Of a stretch of DNA of 60,004 nt, positions 58,727 through 60,004 are shown in pieces. A program made the translations under genes and the position numbers. Source of the DNA: an uncultured Kiritimatiellota bacterium (GTDB lineage: Bacteria > Verrucomicrobiota > Kiritimatiellia > RFP12 > UBA1067); NCBI GenBank assembly GCA_934621385.1, contig CAKTUI010000011.1, positions 1 to 60,004 of the forward strand, given 5' to 3'. Each line of letters opens with the position of its first letter. Position 1 is the stretch's first letter. Under the pieces are notes generated by a model that was not told where the DNA came from, searched no databases, and saw only the letters and a program-made list of their open reading frames with translations.

Positions 58727-59827
58727 TCAGCGGCAGAGTTCGAGAACAATCATGGCGAAGCTCGTGCACAGCACGGGGTCGCCTTCCCAAAAGCGGTTGT
58801 TCTCGTTGACCCAGCTACCGTCCTCGCCCTGCAGGGCGAGGAGTTTTGCCGCGAGTTCGCGCTTCCAGCGAATCGTGCGTCCGTCCTCGGCACGAAGCTC
58901 GTCCACGCCTGCGGCGGAAAGTGCCCGGGCGAGGATGTCGTAATAATAGTAGAGGCCCTGATTCCCCATGCCGGGATTTTCCTCCACCGACCAGTAGCGT
59001 GTGCAGTAGTCGAGCGCATTGCGTACGCGGGGGTCGGACTTCGTCAGCTTGGCACTGCACATCGACAGGACGGCCGCATAGCTCATCGATCCGTAGGCCC
59101 TCAGATTGACCCGCCCCGCACGGTTCGTCTCCGTCCCGGCCTGCGGCGTTCGGTCATTGTAGGCGGCCCCGCCCCGTTCATCTCCCTCCGTCTTCTGCAG
59201 GTGTTCCACGAATGCGATGGCCCGATTCCAGTCGAGGTCAATCCGCGCCCCACCGGAACGACGCTCCTCAAGCGAAGCCGTGCGGCTCATCGCATCCATC
59301 GCATAACTCGTATTGGACAGGTCCGCATATCGCCTGCGGGACAGCCGATCGTAGCCGAAGCCGCCCGCCATCGTGTCGTCGCCCGTCAGCTGGGACGAGG
59401 CGATGTACGCACGCGCCTTCAGCATCGGCTCCGTGGGTGCCAGGCCCGATTCGAAAAGCGCAGAAAGGCAAACCGCCGTGTTGTAGTTGCCAAGTCCCGA
59501 ACCGCCGCGCCCCGGCTTCGGCACGTAGAATCCCCCGTCCGAGCGCTGGGTCGAGAGGACGAAGCGCACGGCCTTCTCGCGAACGGATGCCGCGCAGTCC
59601 ACGCCGGGAGCCGACAAGGCCCACAGGGGGAGGGCCGTCAGGGCCGGCATCTGCGCGTCACTCCAGTGTCCATCCTTCGACTGCCGCGCAACGAGGAACC
59701 GGGCACCTCTTGCAAGTGCCGCGTCCAGTTCATCCACGCGAGGGTCCTCCGCCCCAACGCAGGCAAACGCAAGCGCCGCGCCGAGCGTCAAGAATCCATG
59801 CCGCCAACCTTCAACTGTCCGTCGCAT
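58727..59827 (-). CDS. Secreted squalene-cyclase/prenyltransferase-fold repeat protein
   Basis: A 366-residue exported protein (signal MRRTVEGWRHGFLTLGAALAFACVGA). It is built of alpha/alpha-barrel repeats with QW-like motifs: SKDGHWSDAQ, RSDGGFYVP and GEDGSWVNEN, with helices of the type YNTAVCLSALFESG between them. The architecture is common in secreted proteins of Planctomycetota and Verrucomicrobiota. The DxDD motif of true squalene-hopene cyclases is not evident, so a binding or structural role is more likely than cyclase activity. The second of two adjacent ATGs (59827) has better spacing from GAGGG. It converges on pdxT. Confidence 0.78.
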   Translation of the reverse strand: MRRTVEGWRHGFLTLGAALAFACVGAEDPRVDELDAALARGARFLVARQSKDGHWSDAQMPALTALPLWALSAPGVDCAASVREKAVRFVLSTQRSDGGFYVPKPGRGGSGLGNYNTAVCLSALFESGLAPTEPMLKARAYIASSQLTGDDTMAGGFGYDRLSRRRYADLSNTSYAMDAMSRTASLEERRSGGARIDLDWNRAIAFVEHLQKTEGDERGGAAYNDRTPQAGTETNRAGRVNLRAYGSMSYAAVLSMCSAKLTKSDPRVRNALDYCTRYWSVEENPGMGNQGLYYYYDILARALSAAGVDELRAEDGRTIRWKRELAAKLLALQGEDGSWVNENNRFWEGDPVLCTSFAMIVLELCR

Positions 59828-59877
59828 CATTTTCCCTCTTCTCTTTGAATCCGGTGAATATTCGGGTTTTGGTGGAT

Positions 59878-59886
59878 ATGATACAC
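59878..59886 (-). promoter_or_regulatory. Possible -10 element for the cyclase-fold protein gene
   Basis: GTGTATCAT on the minus strand, preceded by A-rich sequence and about 50 nt before the ATG. A weaker match to the window's pattern. Bases 59887-60004 show nothing definable. Confidence 0.4.
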
Positions 59887-60004
59887 TTTTTCTCCCCGAT
59901 TGTGTAGTCCTCGGTCCTTCCGGCAAGGCCTGCGCAGTTTGCCATAATAGTGTGCACCCAACCAAAGAAGGGCTCAGATCTTGGCATAGCCCGTTTGCCA
60001 AATA

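Overview
The window (about 58% G+C, most genes on the minus strand, short intergenic gaps, translationally coupled gene pairs) looks like chromosome of an uncultured anaerobic bacterium of the Planctomycetota-Verrucomicrobiota-Kiritimatiellota group, probably a gut or rumen Kiritimatiellota/Verrucomicrobiota lineage. This is inferred from gene content: a three-subunit Na+-pumping oxaloacetate decarboxylase, GH109- and GH78-type glycosidases, secretin/GspF/pseudopilin genes, an HU-like/DUF4469 protein, secreted squalene-cyclase-fold repeats, and a gut-type amidophosphoribosyltransferase. No rRNA, tRNA or CRISPR array was seen.

Layout. 1-2673: end of a secreted protein gene, then a plus-strand cassette (sigma-like HTH protein, small lipoprotein, HU-like/DUF4469 protein) closed by a strong terminator and preceded by a phased array of 16-bp palindromes. 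2668-8366: dus, argS, an orphan sensor kinase, an ELM1-like protein and an nrnA-type phosphoesterase. 8404-17628: one long operon nusA-infB-rbfA-gpmI-icd-radical SAM-secreted protein. 17831-24034: GH109 oxidoreductase-like glycosidase, GtrA, secretin, DUF481 outer-membrane protein, second radical SAM protein. 24190-28840: decay zone with a broken IS30-family transposase, intergenic repeats and a hybrid histidine kinase pseudogene. 28843-33562: serA-gspF-uppP-PHP-type metallohydrolase. 33563-34321: mosaic repeats plus a second, longer phased palindrome array. 34322-41684: exbB-exbD-argF-tandem GT2-plsY-ilvD-XylR-like regulator. 41726-48544: purF-like gene, two chromate-transporter halves, oadB-oadA-oadG and hisI. 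48686-56209: rhamnosidase-like enzyme, small secreted protein, priA, pseudopilin, pgsA, zinc-ribbon protein, thioredoxin-like protein. 56210-57279: mosaic repeats and a lysE remnant. 57280-60004: pdxS-pdxT and a secreted cyclase-fold repeat protein.

Most minus-strand operons begin just downstream of an extended -10 element (TGGTATAAT or close variants); a few genes start so close to it that leaderless transcripts are likely. The most unusual structure is the pair of arrays at 799-880 and 34077-34314. In both, an imperfect palindrome with core TGSSCA recurs at exactly 22-nt intervals, while the arms change from unit to unit and yet often remain self-complementary. One array precedes the sigma-like/HU cassette and the other abuts a transcription regulator gene.
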